Shown here piece by piece: positions 1 to 9,394 of a stretch of DNA of 37,271 nt; position 1 is the first letter of the stretch; each line of letters begins with the position of its first letter. Where the stretch lies: positions 1 through 37,271 of the forward strand of contig WJJV01000048.1 in the NCBI GenBank assembly GCA_014729495.1, in the 5' to 3' direction. Origin of the DNA: Candidatus Woesearchaeota archaeon (GTDB taxonomy: Archaea > Nanobdellota > Nanobdellia > Woesearchaeales > UBA12501). The translations under genes and the position numbers were made by a program. Below the pieces are notes generated by a model. That model had not been told where the DNA came from. It saw only the letters and a program-made list of their open reading frames with translations, and made no database searches.

Positions 1-2
1 AC

Positions 3-3000
3 TTCAGCACTGATTATAACTTCTTTGTCACAAGCAAGCAGGTAAGGGGCGTCACAACAGACAAGCTTGAGTTCAATGTAGCAGTAGAGGAGATTGAGAA
101 AATAGAGGCTCCAGAAGAACCTGCGCCGGCCGACCCTCCAACCATCGCAGGTCCAATGACAATAGTCATTGATCCAGGCCATGGAGCTCATGATTCAGGC
201 ACGCAAGGAGGGAGCCGTAATTATCCGTACCTCAAGCCTTATGAAGAGAACAAGCAGAAGATCATTGAATCATTTGTAGCAGAGGCCAACAAGAATATGT
301 ATATAGTTGAGGTTCTTGCTGAAAAGCTGAGATCTCAGGGCCATACTGTCCATCTCATAAGATACGGCCAGGAGTTCTATTGCGATTCCTGTGTTAGAGG
401 CAGGCAGGCAAGGACACTGTGGGCTGCCTCAAAGAAAGCAGACCTTTTCCTGAGTATACATAATAATGCAGCTGGTACTGGAAGAAGGATGAAGGCGCAG
501 AGAATGGTTCTTCTTCAGCTTGAGAGACATTGTGAAGGGGTAGAAGAATTCTGTGCTGAGTCAAAGAAACTAGCTGACTCTATCTCATCTACTTTGCAGA
601 AACATACAGGTGAAGATTACAGGGTTCTCAGGAGGCCTTTGTCAGGCACAAGCTCGTCACCAATAGGTTATTTCACTTCAAAGGCCGTGAAAGGGGCAAG
701 AGATGCTAACATGCCTTACTGCCTCATGGAGATTGCTGCAATAAACGACCCTGCATTGAATGATCCTGGCAAGATAGATGCCATAGCTTCTGCGATTGTA
801 CAGGGAATCCATGACTATGCAGGCCCTGCAAACAATCTTGTGGCTGCCACAACATCAGGTGCAGAGCTTGACTGCCACTACTGCAATGATGGAAAAGAGA
901 ATGTAAAGGATATATTCGGAGAAGAGGCATACCAGGAATGCATCAATAATGGGAAATCATGCTGCAATCTGAAATGCCCCCAGGACTCTGTTGTACTGGC
1001 TAACCTTCCTGAGTACAGGAACCAGCACAGAGATTATCAGGATCTTGGAACATGCGGAGAAAGCTCAAGAGGAGTGAGCGGATCAGGCTGCGGTCCTGTA
1101 TCAGCCCACATGGCTTTTGCAGAAGCAGGCAAGGATATATCTGTGAAATCACTGTTCTGCGCAGGAGAAGAGGATGAGATATACACTCCAGGAGACGGCA
1201 CTCTTGTGGAGGACATGGATAGGATTGCTAAAAAGCACCTGCCTGATTCAAGACTCTATCAGAAGTTTGATTTTGAGAAGATATCAATAGAGATAAAGGC
1301 AGGGAATCCTGTTATTCTTGACATTAAGCAGAAAGACAGCGGAGACAGGGAGCCAGAAGACTGGCAGAACTGGCGAGGCAGGAGCAACAGCCTCAATGAA
1401 AGATGCTACCAGACACAGGGGCACTGGGTCAATGTTGTCGGAGTTTCAGATGATCATATAATTGTGAATGATCCTGCAACAGGAGCAACATCATGCGACA
1501 GGGACAGGACAGTCGGAGAGAGGCAGGTATGGTCAAAGGAATTCGTCAATGACATATCATATTATGGTGTTGCTCTTGTTCCAGAGAGAAGTGATCAGCC
1601 TGCTGCTGGAGCAGGCACTGGCTCAAGAGAATACTACATCAATGATGGAGTGATAACAGAAGAGGATTTCATGAGCAAGCCAAGCAGAGAATCCCTGAAA
1701 TGGTGTTCTGCTTCAAGCTCTAACCAAATATTCAGATATGAAGATATCCAGAATAGATGCCCTCCATCAGAAAGGACTACAACATACAGTGGTGATGAAG
1801 GAGGTCTGATACCTGAGCAGGGAATCAATAAGAAGCTCATTGAACTGCTCAACCAGGCCCAGGAGAGATTCGGAGTCACAATAATAATAGAATCTGGAGT
1901 CAGGCCTTACAAGCATAACCTCTGGAGCTGGGCAAGGCTTGAAGCTGACAAAGCAGAAAAACTTGAACAGGACAATGATTTCAGGTTCTCATCTCCAGAC
2001 AGAGTAAGCCTCAACAACTGGCACATGTGCGGAGCAGCAGCAGACTTCAGGGTTAAGGAATGGCCCGCAAGCGCTGACATAGGCAAGTACAGGGAGATGG
2101 CCAGGTGGCTTGAGAGCACTTACTCTCCAGGATACTATCATGCGTATGAAACTGGAGAGGGAAGGGACCCTGACAATTACTATGAGAGCCCTTACATACA
2201 TGCTGATCCTTTTGGAAGATCAGACTGCACTGGAAAGAATGTAGAATATGTAAAGGTTGAGGTTCCTGTTGAGACAACGCTCACAACTGAACATAGTCCA
2301 GAGGAGGGGGTTGCTGAAGGGCAGATTGACATACTTGATGTTGACATCAGCAATGAGCCCCTTGTTCCTATACCTGAATACAAGGGAAAGAGCCTCTGCA
2401 AGCCAGGCATTGACTGCAGGCTCAAGAAGTCAGCAGCAGATGCAGTTATTAGGCTGGCAGAGGAGTTCGAGAACCAGGGATGCGAGCTATACATAAAGGA
2501 TGCTTACAGGTCAGAGAAAGCATACAGGTATCTTTACAACAAGTACAAGGCAAGAGGAGGGGTGTGCAGTCCAAGAGGAGGCAGCTTTGCCCACTGCCCT
2601 CATGCAATTGGAGCTGCTATAGACATTGAGTGGAGGAATTGCATGCCTTATGAGAAAAGGATAAAGGCTGCGTGCAAGGCAGGCTGGGCAAACTGGCAGT
2701 CAGAAGGATGGCATTTTGAGTTCGGATCAGATCACTGGAAAGAATCATTATCCTCAGGATACTGCCAGTGGCCTGAGGTATCAACAGGAGCAATCGGCGG
2801 AGGGGCATTCAAAGGCCACAAGGCTGTAACAACAGAGGATGCAGGGCTCAATCTTGGGCCTCAGAAACCCCCTGAAGAGTTCGGGACAAGCGAGGAGTGC
2901 AGGCAGTATGGACCAAATGAACCCATGCCTTTCAGGACATCTAGTCCATGCTTATCAGTTGGGCTGATGCAGGACATCCTTGAGGAAGCAGGGTCTCCTG

Positions 3001-6000
3001 TCGCAGAGCATGCCCAGGCATTCTATGATTATGGAATTGAGTATGGCATTGATCCTGCGATAGCTCTTGCATTCTTCAAGAAAGAATCGCAGTTTGGAAA
3101 AACAAAAAGATGCAATATCCCAGATATAGCAAAGAACCCTGGCAATATAAGGTATACTCCAGAAAGGTGTAGGGGTATAGAAAATACTTATTTCTATGAT
3201 AGCACTGACCTTGGCTGCCATCTAATAAATATTGAAGCAATGAGAAAGGGAGCAGAGCTTATCAAATCAAATCCAGAAAGGACTCCGCATGGAGATGGAA
3301 TATCCCGGCCTTACTGCAAGTATGACTCCTGGGAAGAAGGCATTGAAGCATGGTACAAAGCAATCAAAAACAAACCATACATTGCATCTGGAAGAACAAC
3401 TGTAGAGCAGATTACTGAGTTATATGCAGATGATCCCATTGCTTATCAGAAGTTTGTGAAGAAGTGGGTTAATGAGTGGAGGGCAGAACAGATAAGGAGA
3501 TTCGGAGGCACACCAACAGACAGAAGCCAGCTTCCTCCAGGAGAGGGAGTCATAGGCACAAATAAGATAATACTTGATCAGGCACTGCTAATGGAGAATA
3601 TTGCCTATAACTGGGCTGGAAGGTATGGGTATGCATTTGGTCCTACAGACTACAAGATGAACTGGGGCATTGACTGCATAGGGCTTCAGTATGTCACCCT
3701 GCGCCAGCTTGGAGCAATAGATGGCAGTGTAGAGTACAAGAAGATATTTGAGTGGGGAAAGACGGTTGTTGAGGAGATACCAGGCAAAAGAATCAGCGAC
3801 CAGGAGATCAGGGACAGCAATTTTGATGCTCTTATGCCCGGAGACCTTGTGTTTGTCAGGAATCAGGGGCATACTGGGATATATTTTGGAGAAAAGGACG
3901 GCAAGCATATGTTCCTGAATGCAAAAGGAAAAAAGAATCTAAAAAGCGGATGCAGTGACAACTGCTGCAAACCTGACGCAAAATTCAAGGTAACACTGAC
4001 TCCGATGGAGGATTATCTGAGCAAAGGAAAGATGGAGGCCTTGAGGGTTGATCCTTCACTTATTAAAGACAGGCCATACGCCTCTGAGATTCCTGCAGAT
4101 ACCCCTACAGATTATGTTTGCGAAGGTCCGCACTCAGTGCCGGATTACAGCAGGTATGGGGGCATAAGAAGAGAGTCAGAGTACTCTGACGGGCAGGAGA
4201 TCATAAAGGTGATCAGATCTATTGGAACTTACAGTGTTGAGCCTTCATTCACAATAGACACAGATTATGACTTTGGAGAGTATGAGATAATAGAGCAGCA
4301 GGTAAAAGGCCACGGAAGCGTAAAAGGAATGATTGACATGGTTGCTGAGTGCGAGGCAGGAGGTAAGGATGTAGAAGCATGTGTCTCTGATGCTGTCAAG
4401 GCAGTAAATGAGAGAGCAGAGATGAAAAACAGAGGTCTTGAGATGTACAATGGCCCGTGCAATCCAAAAGAGAATCTTTGGAGTGATCTTGTTGAAGGCA
4501 TGGGAGACTGCATAGATGCTGACCAGACCAACTGCTATTGCGAGATAAGGCTTGAGAAGGCAGAGCAGGCATCATTATTGTCAGCAAGCACCGCAAACAT
4601 AAAAGTAGAGACAGATGGAGACACAAAGATATCTTTGGAAGAATCCAATATCAAGAGATATTATACATTCAGCAAGAAAGTGAACTCAAAGGTTGCTCCT
4701 GCCTCAACAGATTCCGGTTCATCATCCAGATCAGCAGAAGATAACGGAATCAGCTATAAAAAAGAGAATCTCAATAGTGACCGGATCCATACAATAGATG
4801 TGGATCCAGCAGGATTTAATGTAGAGGTGGCTACTTCAAAGACAGGCAATACAAGAGAGGAGATTGACAAGATAATGGGATCTGATGATATTGCTGCCAT
4901 AAATGCAGGATTCTTTGACACCGGAGACGGCAAACCTGTCTCGATAATTGTTGAGGATGGAGCAAGGATATCAGAAAACCAGCCTCTCTCCAGCAGGATG
5001 CCTGATGATTCAGCTGATAAGGGATTCAATGGATGTTTTATTGTAAAGGAATCAGGAAGCACCAGGACATATGATATTGTGGATATAAGCGAGTTCAATC
5101 CAGATGAAGTCCAGTATGCTATCTGCTCTCCCTGGCTGGTGAAGGATCACAACTACAACTTTCCTTGCGAAACATTCAATGAAAAAAGAACCCTAGAAGG
5201 CCGCAGCCCATATTGTCCTGAGTCCAACAGAAGGTCTGTTCTTGCAATAAAGGATGATGGGACAGTCAGCCTCATTATAGCTAGGAATTATAATATCCCT
5301 GAGATAGGACAACACATAGCAAAGGATTACAAGGAGGCAATAGCTCTTGATGGAGGAGGCTCTGTCTCTATGGAATATCATCATGACGGAACAGATGTAT
5401 CTATAGGATGGGATTCAGGAAACACCCAGAGAAAGGTCTCCAGCGCAATTGTTGTGAAACCAAAACCTGATGCTGCGACAGGGAGTTCAGGAACAGGCTC
5501 AGCAGAACAATCAATAGATGGCGCAGATATATCAGGGAATATGAAACATGGAGATGTTTATTATCTGAGAAAAGCAGGGGCCAGCATCTATCTGCTTGGC
5601 AGCAAGCCAAGCACAAGAGAATGCAATACTGAGAAGCGCACATACAAGTTCTGCGTGGAATCTGATAAGAATATCCTGTACTATGATGAACAGCTGGCCA
5701 AGACAGTCAAGAGGAATGTGCAGTACAAGTTCGCTCTTGAATTTCCTGACAAGATGCCTCCTCCTCCAGTATCCGGCCTTAAGGCTTCTGACAAGCTCAA
5801 AGCAGAGTCATCTGTTGTGCTTGAATGGGATGCTCCAAAGCAGGGCCAGTCAGTGATAGATGATCTCAGCCATTATCTTGTTTACTGCACTGACACAGAG
5901 TTTGTCAAGCAGGGCGGAAGCGTGATAACTGCTGGCATAACCAGCCCGCAGAAAGTGGCTTCAGAGGCAGGCAAGGAACATCTTAATGTGCAGTCAGGAT

Positions 6001-7436
6001 ACTGCGCTGGCTCGCAGATATCTGACGGGCAGGAATACACTTTTGCTGTTGTTCCTGTTGACATCAGCGGAAATCAGGGGCCTGCAAAGGAGATAAAGGC
6101 AACATCAGTGGATGATCTTGCACCAGGGCCTGTCATCATTACCCTTGGTTCTGAGACATACACAATGGAAGGCCAGGCAACAGGCCTGCCAGCAGACTCA
6201 GTATCACTAAGCTGGCAGAAGCCTGCTAACAATGAGGATGGAGAATCAGAAGCTGATGACCTTGAATCCTATTGGGCATTCTTCTCAGAGAACACTCTCA
6301 GCCTGGAATCCTGCTCTGCGCCAGCTTGCGCTGAGGCAGCAGCAGGAACAGAATCAAATCAGTACACAGGTCTTGACCCTGCAAAGACATACAATTTTGC
6401 AGTCATCGCAGTTGACAGTGCAGGCAACCACATCACAACTGAGGAATTCACTGCACCAGAGCAGTGGAATGGTCTTGATATATCAGAATGCTACCTGGAC
6501 AGCCAGGGAACTGCAACCTGCAGGGGAGTCACAGCAGAAACCGCTGCGCAGGGTCCAAGCCCTTCAGGGCCTGACACTCTTGAGCAAGAGCTTTCTTCAG
6601 AGCTGGAAAACGCTGATCTGTCAGGTGCTCAGCAGCCTGCTGCAGGAGAAGATGGCATTGTTGATATGGCCATAGTGCTTGATGATGCAGGAGGTAGCTT
6701 CAGCAGCGACAAAAGAGGCATAGATATATTGAGATCAGCAGGAAGCCCTGCAATAACATTCGCAGTTTTCCCAAGAGCAGGTTCAACAGAGCAGACAGCT
6801 CAATATCTTGCATCAAACTATCCTCAGGACAGCTTTGACATGATAATACACCAGCCAATGGAGTACCTGGGAGAGGAGGTAGGCAGGGCAGGGCCTGCTG
6901 ACTGCTCAAAAACCTATACAGACAGGACAAGGATATGCGATGGCGATACTCCAGAGCAGGCCAAAACAATATTAAGAAGGCATATTGAGGATTTCCAGGG
7001 ATTCACCAATTTTGTAGGATACAACAACCATCAGGGAAGCAAGACAACAGGCAACAGGGAGCTGATGACAGGCCTGGCAGAACTAATCAAGAGCAGTTAT
7101 CCTGACCTTATTGTCATGGACAGCGCAACAGGAACCTCCCAGTATCCTCATATAGCATATGAGGTAATGCAGGACAAAGGAGTGAGATCATACATTAATG
7201 TGCAGTTCCTTGACAATACTGAGTCAGTGAGCTATACAAAAGCAAGGCTTCAGGATCTTGAAAGCAAGGCTTTAGAGAAAGGTTTTGCTGCGGGCATAGG
7301 GCATGTTGTAAGGTCCACAACTCCACAGGCAATAGCTGAATACCTAAGTGACTTCTCAAAACAAGGAGATCATTATGTAAAGCAGGTGGGTGACAGGAAA
7401 GTTAGGCTTGTTACATTGTCCGAGCTTCCGAAATAA
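3..7436 (+). CDS. Giant multidomain secreted/surface cell-wall-active protein, 5'-truncated by the window edge. Order: N-acetylmuramoyl-L-alanine amidase, C39-like peptidase, M15_3-like, VanY-like D,D-carboxypeptidase, glucosaminidase/lysozyme-like, NlpC/P60, NAGPA-like phosphodiester glycosidase, 2x FN3-like, divergent polysaccharide deacetylase
   Basis: The frame is open upstream of the ATG at 156 to the window edge (FSTDYNFFVTSKQVRGVTTDKLEFNVAVEEIEKIEAPEEPAPADPPTIAG-MTIVIDPGHG), so 156 is probably not the start. Motifs: IDPGHGAHDSG/SIHNNA/MEIAA; GSGCGPVSAHM/GHWVNVVG/NDPA; HMCGAAADF/YIHAD; DAYRS/SFAHCPHAIGAAIDI/EGWHFEFGSDHW; NWGIDCIGL/GHTGIYFG; AAINAGFFDTGDGKP/ALDGGGSVSM; MAIVLDDAGGS/FAVFPRAGS/IIHQPMEY. 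Confidence 0.9.
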   Translation, partial: FSTDYNFFVTSKQVRGVTTDKLEFNVAVEEIEKIEAPEEPAPADPPTIAGPMTIVIDPGHGAHDSGTQGGSRNYPYLKPYEENKQKIIESFVAEANKNMYIVEVLAEKLRSQGHTVHLIRYGQEFYCDSCVRGRQARTLWAASKKADLFLSIHNNAAGTGRRMKAQRMVLLQLERHCEGVEEFCAESKKLADSISSTLQKHTGEDYRVLRRPLSGTSSSPIGYFTSKAVKGARDANMPYCLMEIAAINDPALNDPGKIDAIASAIVQGIHDYAGPANNLVAATTSGAELDCHYCNDGKENVKDIFGEEAYQECINNGKSCCNLKCPQDSVVLANLPEYRNQHRDYQDLGTCGESSRGVSGSGCGPVSAHMAFAEAGKDISVKSLFCAGEEDEIYTPGDGTLVEDMDRIAKKHLPDSRLYQKFDFEKISIEIKAGNPVILDIKQKDSGDREPEDWQNWRGRSNSLNERCYQTQGHWVNVVGVSDDHIIVNDPATGATSCDRDRTVGERQVWSKEFVNDISYYGVALVPERSDQPAAGAGTGSREYYINDGVITEEDFMSKPSRESLKWCSASSSNQIFRYEDIQNRCPPSERTTTYSGDEGGLIPEQGINKKLIELLNQAQERFGVTIIIESGVRPYKHNLWSWARLEADKAEKLEQDNDFRFSSPDRVSLNNWHMCGAAADFRVKEWPASADIGKYREMARWLESTYSPGYYHAYETGEGRDPDNYYESPYIHADPFGRSDCTGKNVEYVKVEVPVETTLTTEHSPEEGVAEGQIDILDVDISNEPLVPIPEYKGKSLCKPGIDCRLKKSAADAVIRLAEEFENQGCELYIKDAYRSEKAYRYLYNKYKARGGVCSPRGGSFAHCPHAIGAAIDIEWRNCMPYEKRIKAACKAGWANWQSEGWHFEFGSDHWKESLSSGYCQWPEVSTGAIGGGAFKGHKAVTTEDAGLNLGPQKPPEEFGTSEECRQYGPNEPMPFRTSSPCLSVGLMQDILEEAGSPVAEHAQAFYDYGIEYGIDPAIALAFFKKESQFGKTKRCNIPDIAKNPGNIRYTPERCRGIENTYFYDSTDLGCHLINIEAMRKGAELIKSNPERTPHGDGISRPYCKYDSWEEGIEAWYKAIKNKPYIASGRTTVEQITELYADDPIAYQKFVKKWVNEWRAEQIRRFGGTPTDRSQLPPGEGVIGTNKIILDQALLMENIAYNWAGRYGYAFGPTDYKMNWGIDCIGLQYVTLRQLGAIDGSVEYKKIFEWGKTVVEEIPGKRISDQEIRDSNFDALMPGDLVFVRNQGHTGIYFGEKDGKHMFLNAKGKKNLKSGCSDNCCKPDAKFKVTLTPMEDYLSKGKMEALRVDPSLIKDRPYASEIPADTPTDYVCEGPHSVPDYSRYGGIRRESEYSDGQEIIKVIRSIGTYSVEPSFTIDTDYDFGEYEIIEQQVKGHGSVKGMIDMVAECEAGGKDVEACVSDAVKAVNERAEMKNRGLEMYNGPCNPKENLWSDLVEGMGDCIDADQTNCYCEIRLEKAEQASLLSASTANIKVETDGDTKISLEESNIKRYYTFSKKVNSKVAPASTDSGSSSRSAEDNGISYKKENLNSDRIHTIDVDPAGFNVEVATSKTGNTREEIDKIMGSDDIAAINAGFFDTGDGKPVSIIVEDGARISENQPLSSRMPDDSADKGFNGCFIVKESGSTRTYDIVDISEFNPDEVQYAICSPWLVKDHNYNFPCETFNEKRTLEGRSPYCPESNRRSVLAIKDDGTVSLIIARNYNIPEIGQHIAKDYKEAIALDGGGSVSMEYHHDGTDVSIGWDSGNTQRKVSSAIVVKPKPDAATGSSGTGSAEQSIDGADISGNMKHGDVYYLRKAGASIYLLGSKPSTRECNTEKRTYKFCVESDKNILYYDEQLAKTVKRNVQYKFALEFPDKMPPPPVSGLKASDKLKAESSVVLEWDAPKQGQSVIDDLSHYLVYCTDTEFVKQGGSVITAGITSPQKVASEAGKEHLNVQSGYCAGSQISDGQEYTFAVVPVDISGNQGPAKEIKATSVDDLAPGPVIITLGSETYTMEGQATGLPADSVSLSWQKPANNEDGESEADDLESYWAFFSENTLSLESCSAPACAEAAAGTESNQYTGLDPAKTYNFAVIAVDSAGNHITTEEFTAPEQWNGLDISECYLDSQGTATCRGVTAETAAQGPSPSGPDTLEQELSSELENADLSGAQQPAAGEDGIVDMAIVLDDAGGSFSSDKRGIDILRSAGSPAITFAVFPRAGSTEQTAQYLASNYPQDSFDMIIHQPMEYLGEEVGRAGPADCSKTYTDRTRICDGDTPEQAKTILRRHIEDFQGFTNFVGYNNHQGSKTTGNRELMTGLAELIKSSYPDLIVMDSATGTSQYPHIAYEVMQDKGVRSYINVQFLDNTESVSYTKARLQDLESKALEKGFAAGIGHVVRSTTPQAIAEYLSDFSKQGDHYVKQVGDRKVRLVTLSELPK

Positions 7437-7452
7437 CCATCATAAATGCAAA

Positions 7453-7468
7453 AACTATATAAATAAAG
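7453..7468 (+). promoter_or_regulatory. Archaeal TATA-box-like promoter upstream of the RPA gene
   Basis: aactatataaataaag about 35-45 nt upstream of the inferred start, followed by an SD-like AGGGGTG at 7486-7492. Confidence 0.5.
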
Positions 7469-7499
7469 GCTTAAAACAGATTCTTAGGGGTGTTTCAAG

Positions 7500-8663
7500 A
7501 TCGACATAAAAGTACCACATGATGTTGTAAGGGATAAGATAAAAGATCATTCTAACATAACAGATGAAGAGCTGGAAAGTAAGATCAAGGCAAAGATTGA
7601 CAAGCTTTCTGGACTCATATCAAAGGAAGGGGCTGCTCATATAATAGCCAATGAGCTGGGTATAAAGCTCTATGATCAGGCATCAGGCAGGCTCAAGATA
7701 AAGAACATCCTTGCAGGTATGAGGAATGTTGAGATTGCTGCAAAGGTCCAGCAGGTGTTTGAGGTAAGGGAATTCCAGACAGAGACCAGATCAGGAAAGG
7801 TAGGATCATTCATAGTAGGGGATGAGACCGGCACTATCAGGGTTGTCCTGTGGGGATCACAGGCAGATAAGCTCTCCCAGCTCAAAGAGAATGATATAAT
7901 CAAGGTGCAGTCAGCCTATGTGAAAGAGAATAGGGGAAGGAAAGAGGTGCATCTCGGAGACCAGGGTTCACTTGATATCAATCCAGAAGGAGAGAGCATA
8001 GGCGAGGTCAAGAAGATAAACTCAACAAGGAAGAGCATAAATGAGCTTGCTGAGAACATGCAGGATGTTGAAGTCCTGGGCACTGTTGTCCAGGTATATG
8101 ATATAAAGTTCTTTGATGTGTGCCCTGAATGCGGAAAGAAGACTCTTCCAAAAGAGGGCTCTGCAATATGCTCACAGCATGGATCTGTGACCTCTACATC
8201 ATCTTATGTCTTCAATGCTATCATAGATGATGGAACAGGAAACATCAGAGCAGCTTTCTTCAGGAAGCAGGTAGAGAATCTGCTGAAGAAGAGCCAGGAT
8301 GAGATTGTTGAGTTCAGGGATTCTGCAGAGAAATTCGAGCAAGTAAAGCACGACCTGTTAGGAAAGCAGATAAAGATTGTAGGAAGGGTCAACAAGAACA
8401 TGATGTTTGACAGGATAGAGCTTATAGCCCAGCTTGTGTTCCCTGACCCTGATCCAGAAGAGGAGATTAAGAGGCTGCAGTCAGAAAAGCCTGCTGAAAG
8501 CAGTAATCAGCAGGGTTCTGTCCAGGAGAGCACAGATACAGGCAGTGTTTCATCTCAGCCAGCTCCAGAAACTGAGCAGTCCCAGACAGATAATGTGCAG
8601 CAGAGTCCAGTATCAGAGAGTTCTGAAAAACCAATGTTTAATATAGATAAACCTGATTCTTGA
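7500..8663 (+). CDS. Archaeal replication protein A (OB-fold ssDNA-binding protein with zinc finger); probable non-AUG (AUC) start
   Basis: The ORF track starts at 7719, but the in-frame sequence 7500-7718 translates as IDIKVPHDVVRDKIKDHSNITDEELESKIKAKIDKLSGLISKEGAAHIIANELGIKLYDQASGRLKIKNILAG, typical of archaeal RPA N-termini. In-frame TAG at 7485-7487. Zinc finger CPECGKK...CSQH. Confidence 0.85.
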   Translation: MDIKVPHDVVRDKIKDHSNITDEELESKIKAKIDKLSGLISKEGAAHIIANELGIKLYDQASGRLKIKNILAGMRNVEIAAKVQQVFEVREFQTETRSGKVGSFIVGDETGTIRVVLWGSQADKLSQLKENDIIKVQSAYVKENRGRKEVHLGDQGSLDINPEGESIGEVKKINSTRKSINELAENMQDVEVLGTVVQVYDIKFFDVCPECGKKTLPKEGSAICSQHGSVTSTSSYVFNAIIDDGTGNIRAAFFRKQVENLLKKSQDEIVEFRDSAEKFEQVKHDLLGKQIKIVGRVNKNMMFDRIELIAQLVFPDPDPEEEIKRLQSEKPAESSNQQGSVQESTDTGSVSSQPAPETEQSQTDNVQQSPVSESSEKPMFNIDKPDS

Positions 8664-8670
8664 AATTAAG

Positions 8671-9135
8671 ATGATGTTCAGGACTCATATTGCAATAGGG
8701 TTTCTTGCAGGACTGCTTCTTATACAGGCATGGAATCCTCAGAACCAGATACTGTTCATGTTTCTGATACTCCTGGGATCAGCCCTGCCTGATATAGACC
8801 ATCCTGATTCCAAGATAGGAAGTAAAGTAAAGGCTGTATCATTCCTATTTGAGCATAGGGGATTCTTCCACAGTCTTTTTGCAGCATTGATGATATTTCT
8901 TTTGCTTGCTTATTATGTCAGTGGCCTGACCTATGGAATATACATAGCAGCTGTGGCTATTGGATACCTGCTTCACATGCTCGCTGATTCTTTGACAAGA
9001 GAGGGAATAATGCCCTTCCATCCAATATCAAGATTCAGGCTCAGGGGTCCTATGAGGACTGGCAGGATGGTGGAATATATAATATTCATCTGCTTCATAG
9101 CTCTGGGCATATGGAAAATGTTCACATTCCACTGA
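8671..9135 (+). CDS. YdjM/DUF457-like predicted membrane-bound metal-dependent hydrolase
   Basis: MMFRTHIAIGFLAGL...ALPDIDHPDSKIG...EHRGFFHS...LLHMLADSLTREG: His/Asp motifs plus several TM segments. Confidence 0.75.
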   Translation: MMFRTHIAIGFLAGLLLIQAWNPQNQILFMFLILLGSALPDIDHPDSKIGSKVKAVSFLFEHRGFFHSLFAALMIFLLLAYYVSGLTYGIYIAAVAIGYLLHMLADSLTREGIMPFHPISRFRLRGPMRTGRMVEYIIFICFIALGIWKMFTFH

Positions 9136-9173
9136 TTCTTTATTCTTTAATCTGCTATAATCATCTGCTGTGA

Positions 9174-9239
9174 TCTGATGCACTGGACAAAGCTAGTTTA
9201 TGTCCAAGGAGGCTTAGGTGCTTAATTTATGGCATCAGA
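9174..9239 (+). ncRNA. Candidate structured RNA (intergenic)
   Basis: Outer 8-bp perfect stem TCTGATGC (9174-9181)/GCATCAGA (9232-9239) enclosing TGGACA (9184-9189)/TGTCCA (9201-9206). No coding explanation. Confidence 0.3.
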
Positions 9240-9324
9240 AGCAATAATCATGCCTCACTGGACACTAGACATGCTGTGATGAGATATTTAAATGATTCTG
9301 GGGATTAAACAATTACTCCGTCCT

Positions 9325-9351
9325 GGAGCACCTGCATCTGCAGGGAGCTCA
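9325..9351 (+). promoter_or_regulatory. Leader hairpin upstream of the small ORF-radA operon
   Basis: GAGC-a-CCTGCA-tc-TGCAGG-ga-GCTC (9326-9350), downstream of a TATA-like atatttaaat (about 9284-9293) and upstream of SD AGGAGGTG (9381-9388). Confidence 0.4.
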
Positions 9352-9394
9352 AAACAGGATTGAAAGAAAATGCGAAAGCAAGGAGGTGGTTGTT

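Noticed and set aside
724-7400. Many minus-strand and alternate-frame ORFs (60-150 aa) inside the giant gene and inside other genes.
   Set aside because: They overlap a strongly supported coding frame and have no recognisable domains or start signals; shadow ORFs.
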